Shown piece after piece: positions 9,342 through 18,518 of a stretch of 64,000 nucleotides of DNA. Source of the stretch: Ruegeria sp. PrR005 (GTDB lineage: Bacteria > Pseudomonadota > Alphaproteobacteria > Rhodobacterales > Rhodobacteraceae); contig NZ_JAAGOX010000011.1 of assembly GCF_010500245.1 (NCBI RefSeq), positions 124,001 to 188,000 on the forward strand. Direction: 5' to 3'. Each line of letters starts with the position of its first letter. The stretch's first letter is position 1. A model generated the notes under the pieces. That model had not been told where the DNA came from, searched no databases, and was given only the letters and a program-made list of their open reading frames with translations. The translations under genes and the position numbers were made by a program.

Positions 9342-10384
9342 TGCCCGATCTCTTCGTCACCAATTTCAACCGTAATTTCACCGGCGTCTCGGCCACGGCG
9401 GCAAATGTGATCCGCCAACAGGTCGCGACCCACGATCTGGCACTGGTGGGCCACGCCCTGCCCGGCTGCCCCACACCGATCAGCGCCCGCGCCGCCCGCG
9501 CGCTGTCACGCACGCCACCGCCGGGCAAACCCTTTGCCATCTGGCACGTGCGCCGCAACCCCGAAATGCAGACCGCGCTCTGGGCGCGCGATGTGCTGCG
9601 CCTGCCGATCCGCATCGTCTTTACCTCGGCCGCGATCCGGCGGCATTCGGCCTTTCCGCGCTGGCTGATCAGCCGCATGGACGCGGTGGTGGCCACATCC
9701 GACGCGGCGGCAAGCTTTGTCCCGCATGTGCGCGCGGTGGTGCCGCATGGCGTCGATACAGATCGCTTCACCCCCGCCCCCGACCGCCCCGCCGCCTGGG
9801 CGGCGCAGGGCTATGGCGGCACATTCGGCATTGCCACCATCGGTCGGGTGCGCCCGGAAAAGGGCACCGATCTCTTTGTCGAGGCGATGCTGCGCCTCTT
9901 GCCCGAGATGCCGGGCGCGGTGGCGCTGGTGGTGGGCCGCGCCACCAAGGAACATCAGAAATTCGCCCTCACCCTCAAGGACAAGGTGCAGCGCGCCGGC
10001 ATGATCAACCGCATCCGCTTTATCGACGAGGTGCCGCCCGACCGCCTGCCGGACCTGATGCGCGCCCTGTCGCTGGTGGTGCAACTACCGCGATACGAGG
10101 GCTACGGCATGGTCCCGCTCGAAGCGATGGCCTCAGGCGTACCCTTTGTCGGCTCGGATACCGGCTTCTTTCGCGAATTCTCGGCCCAGGGCCGGACCGG
10201 GCGGGTGGTACCGCTGGAAAACGCAGGCCTCGGGGCCGAGGCCGCCCATGCCCTGCTGGCTGACGCGGATGTCCATGGTGCCGCCGCGCTAGCGGCCCGT
10301 GATCTGGCGGTGGACAGCTTCAGCGCCGCGCGCGAGGCCGCAGGCATCGAAGCGGTCTATCGGCACCTCTGGTCACAGGGCTGA
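9341..10384 (+). CDS. GT4-family glycosyltransferase, probable LPS core transferase
   Basis: 347 residues with a GT-B fold. Motifs are VPHGVDTDRFTP, GRVRPEKGTDLFVEAM and the E-x7-E donor motif in YEGYGMVPLEAMASG. The ATG overlaps the waaA stop (TGATG), which implies translational coupling, and this supports a role in extending the Kdo-lipid A core; the sugar transferred is not known. The open frame continues far upstream inside waaA but that part is non-coding shadow. A hairpin-rich repeat follows the stop. Confidence 0.88.
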   Translation: MPDLFVTNFNRNFTGVSATAANVIRQQVATHDLALVGHALPGCPTPISARAARALSRTPPPGKPFAIWHVRRNPEMQTALWARDVLRLPIRIVFTSAAIRRHSAFPRWLISRMDAVVATSDAAASFVPHVRAVVPHGVDTDRFTPAPDRPAAWAAQGYGGTFGIATIGRVRPEKGTDLFVEAMLRLLPEMPGAVALVVGRATKEHQKFALTLKDKVQRAGMINRIRFIDEVPPDRLPDLMRALSLVVQLPRYEGYGMVPLEAMASGVPFVGSDTGFFREFSAQGRTGRVVPLENAGLGAEAAHALLADADVHGAAALAARDLAVDSFSAAREAAGIEAVYRHLWSQG

Positions 10385-10389
10385 CTGCC

Positions 10390-10461
10390 GCTTCTTTCTG
10401 GTCGCAAATACTCTCGGGGGTGAATTGGCCTGAAAGGCCAAGAGGGGGCAGACGCCCCCTC
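10390..10461 (+). repeat. dispersed intergenic repeat, copy 1, with two hairpins
   Basis: The core at 10390-10420 contains CTTTCTGGTCGCAAATACTC followed by TCGGGGG. Two stems follow: TTGGCC/GGCCAA at 10425-10441 (loop TGAAA), and GAGGGGGC/GCCCCCTC at 10442-10461 (loop AGAC). The element lies between convergent genes and could end transcription from either side. Other copies lie at 38938, 51742, 62021 and 62067. Confidence 0.85.
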
Positions 10462-10471
10462 CTCCTCTTCC

Positions 10472-11635
10472 TCAGGCCGCAGGCATCCGCTGTTCGACGA
10501 TCCCGGCCCACCAGCTGCATCCCGCCGGAATGGCCTCGTCGTTGAAGTTGTATTCGGGGTGATGCACCATCGCCGTGTCGCCATTGCCAACCAAGATATA
10601 GGCCCCTGGGCGTTCCTCCAGCATATAGGCGAAATCCTCGCCCCCCATGACCAGCGCCGCCTCCTCGCAGCCCCCCGAGACGTCGCGCGCCACCTTGGCG
10701 GCGAACTCGGTCTGCTCGTCCGAGTTCACCATCACCGGATAGCCCCGGATATAGCGTATATCGGCCGAGCCACCAAAGGTGGCCGCGATGCCCGAACATA
10801 TCTCGTGAATGCGCTTCTCGGCCAGGTCGCGCATCTCCTTGGACATGGTGCGCACGGTGCCCTTGATCTGCACCCGCTGCGGGATCACGTTGAACGCCTT
10901 GGACGAGGTCTCGAACGAGGTGACCGAGACCACCACCTGATCGATCGGATCGGCATTTCGGCTGGCGATGGTTTGCAGCGCCAGCACCGCCTGCGCGGTC
11001 ATCACCGTGGTATCGACCGTCTCATGCGGCTTGGCCGCATGGCCACCGCGCCCCTCAAACGTGATGTCGAACTGATCGGTGGCGGCAAAGAAGGCACCGG
11101 GACGAATCGCGAAACTGCCCACGGGCGCGCCGGGCCAGTTGTGCATGCCGTAAACCTCCTGGATGTTCCAGCGGTCCATCATGCCATCCTCGCACATCTC
11201 TCGGCCGCCGCCGCCGCCCTCTTCGGCAGGCTGGAAGATCACCACCACGGTACCGTCGAAATTGCGGGTCTCGGCCAGGTACTTGGCAGCGCCCAAGAGC
11301 ATCGCGGTATGGCCGTCATGGCCACAGGCATGCATCGCGTTCGGCGTCTTCGAGGCATAGTCGAGCCCGGTCTGCTCATGGATCGGCAGCGCGTCCATGT
11401 CGGCGCGCAGTCCGATCACCTTGCCCTTGCTGTCGTTCTTGCCCTTGATGACACCGACCACACCGGTGCGGCCGATGCCGGTCACAACCTCGTCACAGCC
11501 GAACTCTTGCAGCTTTTCGGCAACCAGCGCACTGGTCCGGTGGGTTTCGAACAGGATTTCCGGGTTTTCATGGATATCCCGGCGCCATTCGGTGATCTCG
11601 GCCTGCAATTCTGCAAAGCGGTTCTTGACGGGCAT
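10472..11635 (-). CDS. M20D-family amidohydrolase, paralog 1 (hippurate hydrolase / N-acyl amino acid deacylase-like)
   Basis: 387 residues. M20D metal-site motifs are present: MHACGHDGHTAML (Cys and His ligands), FQPAEEGGGGG (catalytic and ligand Glu), VMGGEDFAYML and the C-terminal ligand His in VHHPEYNF. Members cleave N-acyl amino acids such as hippurate, acetyl-diaminopimelate or indole-acyl conjugates. There is no signal peptide, so it acts in the cytosol on imported substrate. A purine-rich AGAGGAAA precedes ATG 11635. It is the promoter-distal gene of six co-directional genes starting at 18233, and is closest by eye to paralog 3. Confidence 0.9.
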   Translation of the reverse strand: MPVKNRFAELQAEITEWRRDIHENPEILFETHRTSALVAEKLQEFGCDEVVTGIGRTGVVGVIKGKNDSKGKVIGLRADMDALPIHEQTGLDYASKTPNAMHACGHDGHTAMLLGAAKYLAETRNFDGTVVVIFQPAEEGGGGGREMCEDGMMDRWNIQEVYGMHNWPGAPVGSFAIRPGAFFAATDQFDITFEGRGGHAAKPHETVDTTVMTAQAVLALQTIASRNADPIDQVVVSVTSFETSSKAFNVIPQRVQIKGTVRTMSKEMRDLAEKRIHEICSGIAATFGGSADIRYIRGYPVMVNSDEQTEFAAKVARDVSGGCEEAALVMGGEDFAYMLEERPGAYILVGNGDTAMVHHPEYNFNDEAIPAGCSWWAGIVEQRMPAA

Positions 11636-11658
11636 AGTGTATTTCCTCTTGCGTCACA

Positions 11659-12828
11659 TCAGGGGTTAAGCGGCATCCGCTGCTCGGCCAGCGTGGCGAA
11701 CCAGCTGCACCCGGCGGGGATGGCCGCGTCGTTGAATTCATAGGCGGGATGGTGCAGATCGGCGCTGTCGCCATTGCCCAGAAAGATGAAGGCACCGGGG
11801 CGTTCGGCCAGCATGTCGGCGAAGTCCTCGCCGCCCATCACCGGGTCGATGTCGGTTCTGATCCGGCCACCGACCTCCTGTGCCGCCGCCGCCGCATATG
11901 CCATATGGGTCGGCGGGTTTATCGTCGCCGGCACCAGCTCCATATAGTTCAGCTCCGCACGCGCGCCATGCGCCTCGGCGGTGGCGGTGGCGACCGCTTC
12001 GATCCGGCTGCGGATCAGGCTTTGCACCTCGGGGTGCAGGTAACGCACCGTGCCCTTGATCAGCGCATTGTCGGCGATGACGTTATGGGCGTCACTGTCT
12101 GTGCGCAGCGAACACACCGACAAGACCGCCGGTTTCAGCGGATCGACATTGCGCGCCACCACCTGTTGCAGGGCCACGGTCAGCTGTGCAGCGGCCAGCG
12201 TGGCATCTGCCGTCAGATGCGGCATCGCCCCGTGACCGCCCCGGCCCTGCACCCGGATTTCAAAGAAATCCGTGGCCGCCATCAACGGGCCTTCGCGCAG
12301 GGCGAACTCTCCGACCGGCAGGCCCGGCCAGTTGTGCAGACCATAGACCTCGCTCACGCCGTACCGGTCCATCACCCCATCGGCCAGCATCGCCTTGGCG
12401 CCGCCGCCGCCCTCTTCGGCGGGTTGGAACAGCAGCACCACGGTGCCATCGAAATTGCGGGTCTCGGCCAGGTATTGTGCAGCCCCCAACAGCATCGCAG
12501 TATGGCCGTCATGGCCGCAGGCATGCATCTTGCCCGCATGGGTCGAGGCATGCGGCAGCCCGGTCGCCTCGGCAATCGGCAGCGCATCCATATCGGCGCG
12601 GAACGCCATCACCCGGCCCGAACCGCTTTCGCGCCCGTGAATGACACCCACAACTCCGGTCTGCCCGACCCCGGTTTCCACCATGTCGCAACCAAAGGCG
12701 CGCAGCCGCTCGGCCACCAGCGCACTGGTGCGGTGTTCCTCGAACCGGATCTCGGGATGGGCATGTATATCGCGGCGCCATTCGGCGATCTGATCCTGCA
12801 ATTCGGCAAATCGGTTCTTGACCGGCAT
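11659..12828 (-). CDS. M20D-family amidohydrolase, paralog 2
   Basis: 389 residues starting MPVKNRFAELQDQ at ATG 12828 (the open frame extends to 12891 but overlaps the preceding gene). The metal motifs MHACGHDGHTAML, FQPAEEGGGGA, VMGGEDFADML and LHHPAYEF are intact. It is the most divergent of the four in the lid and C-terminal half (RTDIDPVMGGED preceded by an Ala-rich helix), which suggests a different acyl or amino acid specificity. It lies 23 bases before paralog 1 and 14 bases after paralog 3, so almost certainly on one transcript. Confidence 0.9.
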   Translation of the reverse strand: MPVKNRFAELQDQIAEWRRDIHAHPEIRFEEHRTSALVAERLRAFGCDMVETGVGQTGVVGVIHGRESGSGRVMAFRADMDALPIAEATGLPHASTHAGKMHACGHDGHTAMLLGAAQYLAETRNFDGTVVLLFQPAEEGGGGAKAMLADGVMDRYGVSEVYGLHNWPGLPVGEFALREGPLMAATDFFEIRVQGRGGHGAMPHLTADATLAAAQLTVALQQVVARNVDPLKPAVLSVCSLRTDSDAHNVIADNALIKGTVRYLHPEVQSLIRSRIEAVATATAEAHGARAELNYMELVPATINPPTHMAYAAAAAQEVGGRIRTDIDPVMGGEDFADMLAERPGAFIFLGNGDSADLHHPAYEFNDAAIPAGCSWFATLAEQRMPLNP

Positions 12829-12842
12829 AGTCTCAGTCCTTC

Positions 12843-14006
12843 TCAGGCAGCGGGCATGCGGCGTTCGACCATTTCGGCGAACCAACTGCATCCGGCGGGT
12901 ATGATCTCGTCGTTGAAATTGTATTCGGGGTGGTGCAGCCCGGCGCTTGGCCCGTTGCCGATCATGATGAACGCCCCCGGGCGCGCCTCTAGCATGAAGG
13001 AGAAATCCTCGCCCCCCATCACCATCGCCGCCTCACCACAGCCGCCCGAGACCAGCTCGGCCACCTCGGCGGCATGGCGGGTCTGTTCCTCGGCATTCAC
13101 CGTCACCGGCACGCCGCGTTCGTAATTCACCTCGGCCTTGCCGCCAAAGGTGGCGGCAATCCCCTGAACCACCTCGCCAAGACGCCGTTCGATCAAATCG
13201 CGCATCTCCCCCGAATGGGTGCGCACCGTGCCCCGAAGGGTGGCCGCCTGCGGGATCACGTTGAACGCCTTCGACGAGGTCTCGACCGAGGTCACCGACA
13301 GAACCGCTTGCAGGATCGGGTCGGTATTGCGCGACACCACCGTTTGCAGCGCCACGATCATCTGCGACAGCATCACCGTGGTATCGACCGTATCGTGTGG
13401 CTTGGCCGCATGGCCGCCGCGTCCTTCGAGATGGATCTCGAACGTATCCGCCGCAGCCAGCAGCGGCCCCGGGCGGATCTTGAAATGACCGGCGGCCAGG
13501 CCCGGATTGTTGTGCATGGCATAGACCTCCTGCACCCCGAACCGGTCCATCATGCCGTCCTTGACCATTGCCTCGGCGCCATTGCCGCCTTCTTCGGCGG
13601 GCTGAAAGATCACCACCGCCGTGCCGTCGAAGTTCCGGGTCTCGGCCAGATACTTGGCCGCGCCCAGCAGCATCGCGGTATGGCCGTCGTGACCACAAGC
13701 ATGCATGGCACCGGGAATGCCCGAGGCATAATCGAGCCCCGTCTGTTCCTGCATCGGCAGCGCGTCCATATCGGCGCGCAATCCCACGACGCGGCCCGCC
13801 GTGTCGCTCTTGCCCCGGATCACACCGACAACGCCAGTACGCCCGATGCCGGTCACCACCTCGTCACAGCCAAACGACCGCAGCTTGTCCGCCACCATGG
13901 CAGAGGTCCGGTGCGTCTCGTACAGGATCTCCGGGTGCCTGTGGATGTCGCGCCGCCATTCGGTGATTTCGGCATGCATTTCGGCAAGGCGGTTCTTGAT
14001 CGGCAT
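12843..14006 (-). CDS. M20D-family amidohydrolase, paralog 3
   Basis: 387 residues starting MPIKNRLAEMHAE at ATG 14006; the longer frame to 14237 runs into paralog 4 and is rejected. Motifs MHACGHDGHTAML, FQPAEEGGNGA, VMGGEDFSFML and LHHPEYNF match active M20D deacylases. The start and end sequences (RRMPAA) are nearly those of paralogs 1 and 4, evidence of tandem duplication. Cytosolic. It lies 28 bases after paralog 4. Confidence 0.9.
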   Translation of the reverse strand: MPIKNRLAEMHAEITEWRRDIHRHPEILYETHRTSAMVADKLRSFGCDEVVTGIGRTGVVGVIRGKSDTAGRVVGLRADMDALPMQEQTGLDYASGIPGAMHACGHDGHTAMLLGAAKYLAETRNFDGTAVVIFQPAEEGGNGAEAMVKDGMMDRFGVQEVYAMHNNPGLAAGHFKIRPGPLLAAADTFEIHLEGRGGHAAKPHDTVDTTVMLSQMIVALQTVVSRNTDPILQAVLSVTSVETSSKAFNVIPQAATLRGTVRTHSGEMRDLIERRLGEVVQGIAATFGGKAEVNYERGVPVTVNAEEQTRHAAEVAELVSGGCGEAAMVMGGEDFSFMLEARPGAFIMIGNGPSAGLHHPEYNFNDEIIPAGCSWFAEMVERRMPAA

Positions 14007-14034
14007 CCTGTGTCTTCCTGTCTGTTCGGCCCGC

Positions 14035-15201
14035 TCAGGCGGCGGGCATGCGTCGTTCGACGATCTCGGCAAACCAGCTGCACCCGACCGGGATCGCCTC
14101 GTCATCAAAGTTATAGGCCGGGTGATGGCATTGCGCGGTGTCGCCATTACCAAGGAACATATAGGCGCCGGGCCGCTCTTCCAGCATGTAAGAGAAATCT
14201 TCGCTGGGCATGATCGGCGGCGTATCCTCGTCGACATTGCCAGCCACCGCGCGCGCGGCCTCGATTGCGTGTTGGGTTTCGGCGTCCGAGTTTATCGTGA
14301 CCGGATAGCCGGGTGCCCAGTTCACCACCGCCGTTGCCCCATAGGCGCTGGCGATGTCGGTTGCCACACGGCGCACCCGGTCCTCGGCGATGGCGCGGTA
14401 TTCGCTGTCCAGCGTCCGCACCGTGCCCGTCATCCGCACCGTATGCGCAATGATGTTCGACGCGTCGCTATCGGTCTTGAACGTCCCCACGGTCAGAACC
14501 ACCGATTTCAACGGGTCGATATTGCGCGACACGATGGAATGCAGCGACACCACGATCTGCGAGGCGACAAGCGTCGTGTCAATGGCATCATGGGGCGAGG
14601 CGGCATGCCCACCCTTGCCCGTCACCACAATCTCGAAATCATCGGACGAGGCCATCAGCGGCCCGGGCCGGATGGCGAAAGTCCCCACAGGAATTCCGGG
14701 CGCATTGTGCATGCCATAGACTTCCTGGATGCCCCAACGGTCCATCAACCCGTCGTCGCACATCGCCTTGCCGCCCGCGCCGCCCTCTTCGGCCGGCTGA
14801 AAGATCAGCACGACCGTGCCATCGAAGTTGCGCGTCTCGGCCAGGTACTTGGCCGCCCCCAAAAGCATCGCCGTATGCCCATCATGGCCGCAGGCATGCA
14901 TCTTGCCCGGTACGGTCGAGGCATAGTCAAGCCCGGTGATCTCGGTGATCGGCAGCGCATCCATGTCGGCGCGCAGGCCAATCACCCGCCCCTTGCTGTC
15001 GCTTTTGCCCTTGATCGTCGCCACCACGCCGGTCTTGCCTACCCCTGTGGTGATGTCGTCGATCCCGAACTCCTTCAGGCGTTCGACAACGAAACCCGCG
15101 GTTTCATGCACATCGTACATAAGCTCGGGGTTCGCATGCAGATGACGCCGCCATCCGGTGATCTCGGGATGCAGATCGGCAAGTCGGTTCTTTATCGGCA
15201 T
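14035..15201 (-). CDS. M20D-family amidohydrolase, paralog 4 with altered GGED motif
   Basis: 388 residues starting MPIKNRLADLHPE at ATG 15201, with GGAGAG a good distance upstream. MHACGHDGHTAML, FQPAEEGGAGG and CHHPAYNF are conserved. The stretch that reads VMGGEDF in the other three is IMPSEDFSYML here, so the two glycines next to the conserved Glu-Asp are Pro-Ser. The metal ligands remain, so the protein is probably active with changed specificity. It lies 31 bases after the argE-like gene in the same operon. Confidence 0.9.
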   Translation of the reverse strand: MPIKNRLADLHPEITGWRRHLHANPELMYDVHETAGFVVERLKEFGIDDITTGVGKTGVVATIKGKSDSKGRVIGLRADMDALPITEITGLDYASTVPGKMHACGHDGHTAMLLGAAKYLAETRNFDGTVVLIFQPAEEGGAGGKAMCDDGLMDRWGIQEVYGMHNAPGIPVGTFAIRPGPLMASSDDFEIVVTGKGGHAASPHDAIDTTLVASQIVVSLHSIVSRNIDPLKSVVLTVGTFKTDSDASNIIAHTVRMTGTVRTLDSEYRAIAEDRVRRVATDIASAYGATAVVNWAPGYPVTINSDAETQHAIEAARAVAGNVDEDTPPIMPSEDFSYMLEERPGAYMFLGNGDTAQCHHPAYNFDDEAIPVGCSWFAEIVERRMPAA

Positions 15202-15232
15202 ATCTGTCTCTCCTGCTGTTCTGCGACAAGCA

Positions 15233-16399
15233 TCATGCGGCCAAACGGTCGATCAGGCGGCGCATGAACGCATGTCCGGCTTCGAACTGCGCCACGGATA
15301 TGAACTCGTTCGCCTGATGCGCCTGGGCGATGTCGCCCGGCCCACAGACCACGGCGGAATATCCCGCTTCCTGGAACTGACCCGCCTCGGTGCCATAGCT
15401 GACCACATGGCCGGCGTTGTCACCGGTCAGGGCGCGGGCAAGCCCCTCGGCCTCGCCTTCTTGCTCGGGCACCAGCCCCGGCACACCAAACCGGGTTTCC
15501 ACATCAATGCGGGTCTCCGGGTGAATGGCCTGCATCGCCTGCTCCACCTCGGAGATACGGCCCAGGATGCGGCTCCGCCAGTCTTCATGCGGCTGGTCGG
15601 GGACCGCCCGGAACCCCAGATCGAACCGGCACTGGCGCGCGGTGATGTTCTGCGCGGTGCCGCCCTCGATCAATCCCGTGTGCAAGGTGGTAAACGGCGG
15701 ATCGAACATCGCCGCCACATCCGACGGCGCGCGCGAGGCTTCCGCCGCGTTCACCTCGTTGGCCCATTGGATTACCCGCGCGGCCTCCATCACCGCGCTG
15801 ACGCCGGTATGCATGATCGAGCTATGCACTTCGTGCCCCCAGACCTCGATGCGAAAGGTCTGTCCGCCCTTGTGACCGGTCACCGCCTGCATCATCGACG
15901 GCTCGCCCACGATCACCGCGCTGCCCTTGGGCAGCAGCTTCTGCATCTCGGCAATCATCGGCGGCGCCCCGGTGCAGCCAAGCTCCTCGTCGAAACTCAG
16001 CGCCAGCTGCAACGGGCGCTGCAACCCTCGATGGTGCCCCTCGACCAGCGCCCAGATCGCCAGCGCGTCAAAGCCCTTCATATCGCAGGTGCCGCGCCCG
16101 AAATACTTGCCGTCCCGCTCGACCACGGTGAACGGGTCGCCGTCCCAGTCCTGCCCGTCGACCGGCACCACGTCGCTATGCCCCGACAGAACAACCGCCC
16201 CCTCGACACGGGGGCCGGCATGCGCCATCAGCGCGGCCTTGTGCGGCTGTTCAGGGTCAATCCAGCGGTGGGTCTCGATCCCATGGCCCGTAAGATAGTC
16301 CTCAAGCCAATCCACCAGCGGCAGATTGGTGTCCCGGCTGACGGTCGGGAAAGACACAAGCTTGGTCATGATCGCCAGCGGTGATAATCGCGCGGCCAT
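15233..16399 (-). CDS. argE: acetylornithine deacetylase-like M20A peptidase
   Basis: 388 residues from ATG 16399; a GTG at 16408 would add three residues. It has the M20A layout: metal motif LSGHSDVVPVDGQDW, then GRGTCDMKGFDAL, SFDEELGCTGAP (catalytic Glu) and CGPGDIAQAHQANEF near the C terminus. ArgE removes acetyl from N-acetylornithine in arginine synthesis, but many marine homologs serve N-acyl amino acid or peptide catabolism. Its place between a peptide-type ATPase and four M20D deacylases favours a salvage role, so the symbol is tentative. Confidence 0.8.
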   Translation of the reverse strand: MAARLSPLAIMTKLVSFPTVSRDTNLPLVDWLEDYLTGHGIETHRWIDPEQPHKAALMAHAGPRVEGAVVLSGHSDVVPVDGQDWDGDPFTVVERDGKYFGRGTCDMKGFDALAIWALVEGHHRGLQRPLQLALSFDEELGCTGAPPMIAEMQKLLPKGSAVIVGEPSMMQAVTGHKGGQTFRIEVWGHEVHSSIMHTGVSAVMEAARVIQWANEVNAAEASRAPSDVAAMFDPPFTTLHTGLIEGGTAQNITARQCRFDLGFRAVPDQPHEDWRSRILGRISEVEQAMQAIHPETRIDVETRFGVPGLVPEQEGEAEGLARALTGDNAGHVVSYGTEAGQFQEAGYSAVVCGPGDIAQAHQANEFISVAQFEAGHAFMRRLIDRLAA

Positions 16400-16412
16400 T
16401 TTCTTCACCCAA

Positions 16413-18233
16413 TCAGTAACCGCTGTCCGTGGTCAGCACATAGTGACCCGGCTCGACCTCGTCATAACGCGACGGTTCCGGCACATAGCCGATCGGGTGG
16501 ATCGGCGACGGGATCGGCTTGAAGTTCAGATCCTTCTCCGACTTCCGCTTTCTGGGATCGGCAATGGGAACCGCCTTCATCAAGGCCTGCGTATAGGGAT
16601 GCTGCGGGTTCTCGAACACCCGCTCGCGCGTGCCAAGCTCGACGATACGACCCAGATACATGACGCCCACATTGTGGCTGACCCGTTCCACCACCGCCAT
16701 ATCATGGCTGATGAACAGATAGCTGAGGCCAAGATCGGCCTGCAATTCCATCATCAGGTTCAGAACCTGTGCCTGCACCGACACATCGAGCGCCGACACC
16801 GCCTCGTCCGCGACGATCAGCTTGGGGTTCAGCGCCAGCGCCCGGGCGATTGCGATCCGCTGCCGCTGACCGCCCGACATCTCGTGCGGATAGCGGCGCA
16901 TGAAACTGCGCGGCAACTGCACCCGGTCGAACAGCGAGGCAACCCGGTCCACCAGCTCCGACCCGCTGGCAACACCATAGTTGCGCATCGGTTCGGCCAC
17001 CTGCTCCAGCAACTGCATCTGAGGGTTCAACGACGCGAACGGGTCCTGGAAGATCATCTGCATGTCCAGCCGCGCCTTGCGCAGCCCCGACTGGTCGAGC
17101 TTCACCACATCGACGCCGTCCAGATTGATCTCGCCCGCCATGGGTTCGACCAGACGCAAAATGGATCGCCCGGCGGATGATTTACCACAGCCCGATTCGC
17201 CCACAAGGCTCAGCGTCTGCCCCTTGTTGAGGGTAAAGGACACGTCCTCGACCGCGTGAACATTGGCAATCGTGCGGCGAAAGAATCCCCCTTTGACCGC
17301 GAAGCGCGTCGTCAGCCCCTTGACCCGCAGCAGCGGCTTGTCGGTGCCCATTATCGGTTCGATCTTCTGATCCGCGACCCCCATCAGCTTCATTGGCTCG
17401 GGCGCGGCCTTGCCCCGCATTTCCCCCAGCTTCGGCACCGCCGCCAGCAGCGCCTTGGTATACTCGTGCTGCGGGTTCTCGAAGATTTCCTCGACGGTGC
17501 CTTCCTCGACCTTGTTGCCCCTGAACATGACGACCACGCGGTCCGCCATCTGGGCAACCACCGCCATGTCATGGGTAATGAACATCACCGCCGTCCCGGT
17601 CTCGCGCTTGAGCCGGTCCATCAATGCCAGGATCTCAGCCTGGATGGTCACGTCCAGCGCAGTCGTGGGTTCATCCGCGATCAAAAGGCGCGGCCGGCAC
17701 GCCATCGCCATCGCGATCACCACCCGTTGGCGCATCCCGCCGCTGAGTTCGTGCGGATACTGCTTCAGACGCCGCTCGGGTTCCGGGATCCGAACCTCTC
17801 GCAACAGTTCCAGCGCCCGCGCCTCGGCCTGCGCCTGGCTGAGGCCGCGATGCACCCGCAGCCCCTCGGTCAGTTGTCGGCCCACCGTAAAAACAGGGTT
17901 CAGCGCCGTCATCGGCTCCTGAAAGATCATTCCGATCTCGTTGCCCCGGATGTCGCGCATCAGGTCCTGGTCGACCCTGGCCAGATCCACTTCGCCACCG
18001 TCACGGCGATCAAACAAAAGCTGTCCACCGGCGATATCACCCCCGCCGAATTCGACAAGCCGCATCAGCGACAGCGACGAGACGGATTTGCCGGACCCTG
18101 ATTCGCCTACAATGCACACGGTCTCGCCGGGACGCACCTCGAACGACACGTCTTCGACCCCCACGACCGGACCATCCTTGGTCTGGAATTCGACTCTCAG
18201 TTTCTTGATCTGGGCAATAGGCTGATCCAGCAC
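16413..18233 (-). CDS. dipeptide/oligopeptide-type ABC transporter, fused double ATPase (DppD-DppF type)
   Basis: 606 residues from GTG 18233, chosen because AAAGGGAG (18241-18248, plus-strand complement) lies seven bases upstream; the TTG at 18296 has no such signal. It holds two complete nucleotide-binding domains. The first has GESGSGKSVSS, LSGGMRQRV and LLIADEPTTALD. The second has GESGCGKSSAG, MSGGQRQRI and LIVADEAVSALD. Each is followed by an oligopeptide-type C-terminal extension. One chain should supply both ATPases of the transporter whose binding protein and permeases lie on the opposite strand from 18519. It heads the minus-strand operon with the M20 genes. Confidence 0.92.
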   Translation of the reverse strand: MLDQPIAQIKKLRVEFQTKDGPVVGVEDVSFEVRPGETVCIVGESGSGKSVSSLSLMRLVEFGGGDIAGGQLLFDRRDGGEVDLARVDQDLMRDIRGNEIGMIFQEPMTALNPVFTVGRQLTEGLRVHRGLSQAQAEARALELLREVRIPEPERRLKQYPHELSGGMRQRVVIAMAMACRPRLLIADEPTTALDVTIQAEILALMDRLKRETGTAVMFITHDMAVVAQMADRVVVMFRGNKVEEGTVEEIFENPQHEYTKALLAAVPKLGEMRGKAAPEPMKLMGVADQKIEPIMGTDKPLLRVKGLTTRFAVKGGFFRRTIANVHAVEDVSFTLNKGQTLSLVGESGCGKSSAGRSILRLVEPMAGEINLDGVDVVKLDQSGLRKARLDMQMIFQDPFASLNPQMQLLEQVAEPMRNYGVASGSELVDRVASLFDRVQLPRSFMRRYPHEMSGGQRQRIAIARALALNPKLIVADEAVSALDVSVQAQVLNLMMELQADLGLSYLFISHDMAVVERVSHNVGVMYLGRIVELGTRERVFENPQHPYTQALMKAVPIADPRKRKSEKDLNFKPIPSPIHPIGYVPEPSRYDEVEPGHYVLTTDSGY

Positions 18234-18398
18234 GCGCGCGCTCCCTTTGGTCGCCTTATGTTTTTGTTTGGCAAACGCTACGGCTGTCGCTGGCAAAGAG
18301 TCAAACGCATTGACCGTTTTCCCAACGGCAAGGCTTGCATTTTTTCAAAACTCTGTTTCGATACGCGACGTAACCGTTGTGGGGGAAGCAAACGACAT

Positions 18399-18411
18399 TC
18401 GCGTAACGCGA
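18399..18411. promoter_or_regulatory. palindrome in the divergent transporter promoter region
   Basis: The 285-base gap 18234-18518 between the divergent ATPase and binding-protein genes must hold both promoters. It contains the perfect palindrome TCGCGT-A-ACGCGA at 18399-18411, a partial copy (ACGCGA) at 18363-18368, and a second palindrome GTTTG-G-CAAAC at 18266-18276. These are candidate operators; no regulator gene is adjacent. Confidence 0.4.
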
Positions 18412-18518
18412 GCTGTTTTTGGAATAACTTCCAATATCTTACGCCCGGAACGGCAACACTAGAACCGCAGTACATGCGGAAAAATCATGACACATCCGTG
18501 TCCAACAAGGAGTGTAAA

